NCBI RefSeq assembly: GCF_900177425.1
Contig: NZ_LT840184.1
Span: 2,992,996 to 3,056,995 of the forward strand
DNA length: 64,000 bases
DNA from: Paenibacillus uliginis N3/975
GTDB taxonomy: Bacteria; Bacillota; Bacilli; Paenibacillales; Paenibacillaceae
Direction: 5' to 3'
Shown: positions 61,856 to 64,000 of the stretch, piece by piece
How the letters are laid out: every line of letters starts with the position of its first letter
Position numbering within the stretch: the first letter of the stretch is position 1
The notes under the pieces: generated by a model
Told to the model about the DNA's origin: nothing
Database searches by the model: none
Seen by the model: the letters and a program-made list of their open reading frames with translations, nothing else
Made by a program: the position numbers and the translations under genes

Positions 61856-62197
61856 ATGATGGAAATGTTCAAAAAAATGATTGGTGATAAAAAAGAGTAC
61901 AAGATGATGATGGCACGGGTTGAAGCCTTGCCAGAGGACTACCAGTTCGTATTTAAGAAAATTCAAAACTACATGTGGAATTTCGCAACGGGCAACGGGA
62001 TGGATATGCTGCACATTCAGTATGAAATAATCGAGTTGTTCGAAGCTGGTGCGGCGGAAGGCAGACAAGTGCTGGAAATCACTGGGGAAGACGTGACGTC
62101 CTTCGCCGACGAACTAGTTGCAAACGCTAAAACCTATGTCGCCAAGTATCGTGAAGATTTGAATCAGAGTATCATGAAGCGATTGGGAAAAAAATAA
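61856..62197 (+). CDS. DUF1048 family protein
   Basis: A 113-residue helical protein of the DUF1048 family, typically encoded between padR and an ABC exporter. It reads MFKKMIGDKKEYKMMMARVE and FADELVANAKTYVAKYREDL. Function is unknown; a helper to the regulator or sensor of the drug is often supposed. AAAGGAGG lies nine bases before the ATG at 61856. Confidence 0.88.
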   Translation: MMEMFKKMIGDKKEYKMMMARVEALPEDYQFVFKKIQNYMWNFATGNGMDMLHIQYEIIELFEAGAAEGRQVLEITGEDVTSFADELVANAKTYVAKYREDLNQSIMKRLGKK

Positions 62198-62276
62198 ATT
62201 CAATAGATAATACCGACTGATTAGCTGGTAACAAATGTGAATTTCCGCCTTCGCTATTCAGTTATATTTTTAACCT

Positions 62277-62314
62277 GGTACTAAGTCATACTGATTATCG
62301 GTCAGACTAAATAG
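62277..62314. promoter_or_regulatory. Candidate PadR operator, site 2
   Basis: GGTACTAAGTCATACTGA followed by GGTCAGACTAAATAG, closely matching site 1; about 100 bases before the ABC ATPase gene. Confidence 0.6.
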
Positions 62315-62411
62315 AAGAGTAGTATAGGCAGTCTAGCTCCGCAAGGTGCTCGACCGTAATTTCCGGATCTCTCAAGCGGCCTTGCTGCGCATTTTATAAG
62401 GAGGAAGAAGT

Positions 62412-63173
62412 ATGAGCAATGCAGCGATTTCTGTAAAAGGGTTAAAAAAATCCTTTAAAGACAAGGAAGTCTTAAAGGGGGTGGATTTTGAGGTGCGGCG
62501 TGGTGAAATTTTCGCACTGCTGGGCTCAAATGGAGCGGGCAAGACGACGACGGTCAACATCCTCTCGACGCTGATGAAGCCCGATGGCGGCGAAGTAGGG
62601 ATTTGCGGCTTTGACGTCCAGCGTCAACCGGATCATGTTCGCCAGAGCATCAGCCTGACAGGGCAGTTCGCAGCTTTAGACGGCATGCTCACCGGGCGGG
62701 AAAACCTGATGATGATCGCCAAGTTGCGAGGAGTTTCCAATCCCGCTCAAGTCGCTGACAATCTGCTTGCAAGATTCAGCCTGACCGATGCGGCCAACCG
62801 CCGGGCAGACAAATATTCCGGCGGGATGAAGCGCCGGATTGACATCGCCATGAGCTTGATCGGGACGCCAGCAGTCATTTTTCTCGACGAACCGACGACA
62901 GGGCTTGATCCCGAAGCGCGGATTGAAGTCTGGGATACCGTCAAGGAGCTTGCCGGCGGCGGCACGACCATCTTGCTGACGACCCAGTACCTGGAGGAAG
63001 CCGAACAACTGGCGGACCGTATCGCCATCCTGCATGGCGGAAAAATCATCACGACCGGTACCCTTACCGAACTCAAAGAGATGTTCCCGCCAGCGAAAGT
63101 GGAATACATTGAGAAGCAGCCGACATTGGAGGAAATTTTCCTCGCGATCATCGGCAAAAAGGAGGAGAGGTAA
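62412..63173 (+). CDS. ABC exporter ATPase (DrrA-like)
   Basis: A 253-residue ATPase. Walker A is GSNGAGKTTT with K44; the signature is YSGGMKRRIDIA (about 136-147); Walker B is VIFLDEPTTGLDPEAR (about 155-170); LTTQYLEEAEQLADR is the H-loop variant with Gln in place of His, as usual in DrrA-type daunorubicin-export ATPases. AAGGAGG lies eight bases before the ATG. Partner of the permease that begins immediately after its stop. Confidence 0.95.
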   Translation: MSNAAISVKGLKKSFKDKEVLKGVDFEVRRGEIFALLGSNGAGKTTTVNILSTLMKPDGGEVGICGFDVQRQPDHVRQSISLTGQFAALDGMLTGRENLMMIAKLRGVSNPAQVADNLLARFSLTDAANRRADKYSGGMKRRIDIAMSLIGTPAVIFLDEPTTGLDPEARIEVWDTVKELAGGGTTILLTTQYLEEAEQLADRIAILHGGKIITTGTLTELKEMFPPAKVEYIEKQPTLEEIFLAIIGKKEER

Positions 63174-63923
63174 ATGAAAAGCAAAACAGGGATATTACTA
63201 GGGCGTTTAATGCGCAACATCATGCGCAGCCCGGATACGATTATTACGGTGGCGATTACGCCGATTATGATGATGCTGCTGTTTGTCTACGTATTTGGCG
63301 GCGCCATAGAGACAGGCACGGACAACTACGTCAATTATTTATTGCCGGGAATCTTGCTGATGGCTATCGCATCCGGCGTCGCTTACACTTCCGTGCGGCT
63401 GTTTACGGATGTAAAGAGCGGGCTGATGTCGCGTTTCATTACCATGCCCATCAAGCGCTCGTCGGTATTGTGGGCTCACGTGTTGACCTCGCTTGTTTCC
63501 AATGCGCTTACTCTCGTGGTGGTTATCCTCGTTGCGCTCTTGATGGGCTTCCGTTCCAGCGCTGATATCCTGGATTGGCTCGCGGTAGCTGGGATACTCG
63601 GGCTGTTTACGCTGGCGCTGACATGGCTGGCGGTCATTCCCGGTTTGACAGCGGGATCTATGGAAGGAGCGACAGCCTACTCGTACCCGCTGATTTTCCT
63701 GCCGTTTATCAGTTCGGCCTTTGTCCCCACCGAAACCATGCCTAAAATTGTCCGTGCGTTCGCTGAGAACCAGCCCGTGACTTCAATCGTGAATGCGATT
63801 CGTGCCCACTTGTATGAAGGGTCTGTTGGCAACGATATCTGGATCGCGCTTGCCTGGTGTGTCGGCATCATGGTCATCGCTTACTTCTTCGCCAGTAAAG
63901 CATTTAAACGCCAGTTAGGGTAA
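63174..63923 (+). CDS. ABC-2 permease (DrrB-like)
   Basis: A 249-residue membrane protein with about six membrane segments and an ABC-2 core. The FVPTETMPKIVRAFAENQPVT segment (about 183-203, quoted in part: FVPTETMPKIVRAF) is the conserved DrrB-type motif between the last helices. Its ATG follows the ATPase stop with no gap and its ribosome site GGAGAGG lies in the ATPase gene. Together they probably export a hydrophobic drug; the ligand is unknown. Confidence 0.92.
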   Translation: MKSKTGILLGRLMRNIMRSPDTIITVAITPIMMMLLFVYVFGGAIETGTDNYVNYLLPGILLMAIASGVAYTSVRLFTDVKSGLMSRFITMPIKRSSVLWAHVLTSLVSNALTLVVVILVALLMGFRSSADILDWLAVAGILGLFTLALTWLAVIPGLTAGSMEGATAYSYPLIFLPFISSAFVPTETMPKIVRAFAENQPVTSIVNAIRAHLYEGSVGNDIWIALAWCVGIMVIAYFFASKAFKRQLG

Positions 63924-64000
63924 ATACACCATTATGGGATTAGCCATATCAATAGTCAGCCGCTGCGATAAATGCAGTTGCTTGCTATCACATGGAAGGC

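Noticed and set aside
1..64000. tRNA or rRNA genes
   Set aside because: No cloverleaf with TTCGA loop and acceptor stem, and no rRNA-like stretch, was found by reading.

Overview
The window looks like a chromosomal segment of a spore-forming Bacillota, most probably Paenibacillus. The evidence is strong AGGAGG-type ribosome sites, TTGACA/TATAAT promoters, Bacillota families (DdlR-ddl, HelD, YafY/GyrI, PadR/DUF1048/ABC, UppP, PepT) and mosaic base composition. Genus is inferred, not proven. No rRNA, tRNA or CRISPR array was seen.

Layout. 1-8.4 kb: a DMT transporter pair, a candidate structured RNA, a MocR regulator (DdlR-like) followed by D-Ala-D-Ala ligase and a class I aminotransferase, then a GNAT acetyltransferase, a DJ-1/PfpI protein, an alpha/beta hydrolase and a YgbA-like protein. 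A 3' fragment of a second ddl lies at 8.58-8.72 kb. 9.07-17.25 kb: a GC-rich, single-strand operon behind a strong promoter. It holds an acyl carrier protein, an ATP-grasp ligase, a MurG-like glycosyltransferase, a radical SAM/SPASM enzyme, a three-gene ABC exporter and a BtrH-like protein. It reads as an uncharacterised natural-product cluster whose ACP/ATP-grasp/BtrH logic recalls the aminoacyl-ACP arm of butirosin biosynthesis. This is the best candidate for a new system.

17.3-35 kb: an accessory region of single genes (AlkD-like, DUF1036, DUF2975+XRE, DinB, aldo/keto reductase, APH(6)-like kinase, HelD, an intact IS3-family element, a second phosphotransferase, GNAT, TetR) mixed with several broken genes. 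HelD has a striking leader with a palindrome over its promoter and a long-loop terminator-like stem. 35-50 kb: serine hydrolase, PAF-acetylhydrolase-like esterase, PepT, S41 peptidase, cyclase, UppP, a CBM6-type fragment and a YafY/GyrI pair.

50-61 kb: small orphan proteins, several resembling toxin, immunity or bacteriocin genes. These include a colicin-E3-like fragment, a secreted glycine-rich protein with a small membrane neighbour, a paralogous pair with one broken copy, a serine recombinase and a run of small genes. 61.3-63.9 kb: a PadR-controlled DUF1048/ABC exporter operon with two near-identical operator motifs.

Two dispersed repeat families run through the accessory part. Module A (10 copies) combines a terminator with a long GACAAGAAC-type palindrome. 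Module B (16 copies) is a short hairpin with variable, often covarying arms around a conserved ACGGGCAGGA-type loop. They mark intergenic junctions and sites of gene decay.
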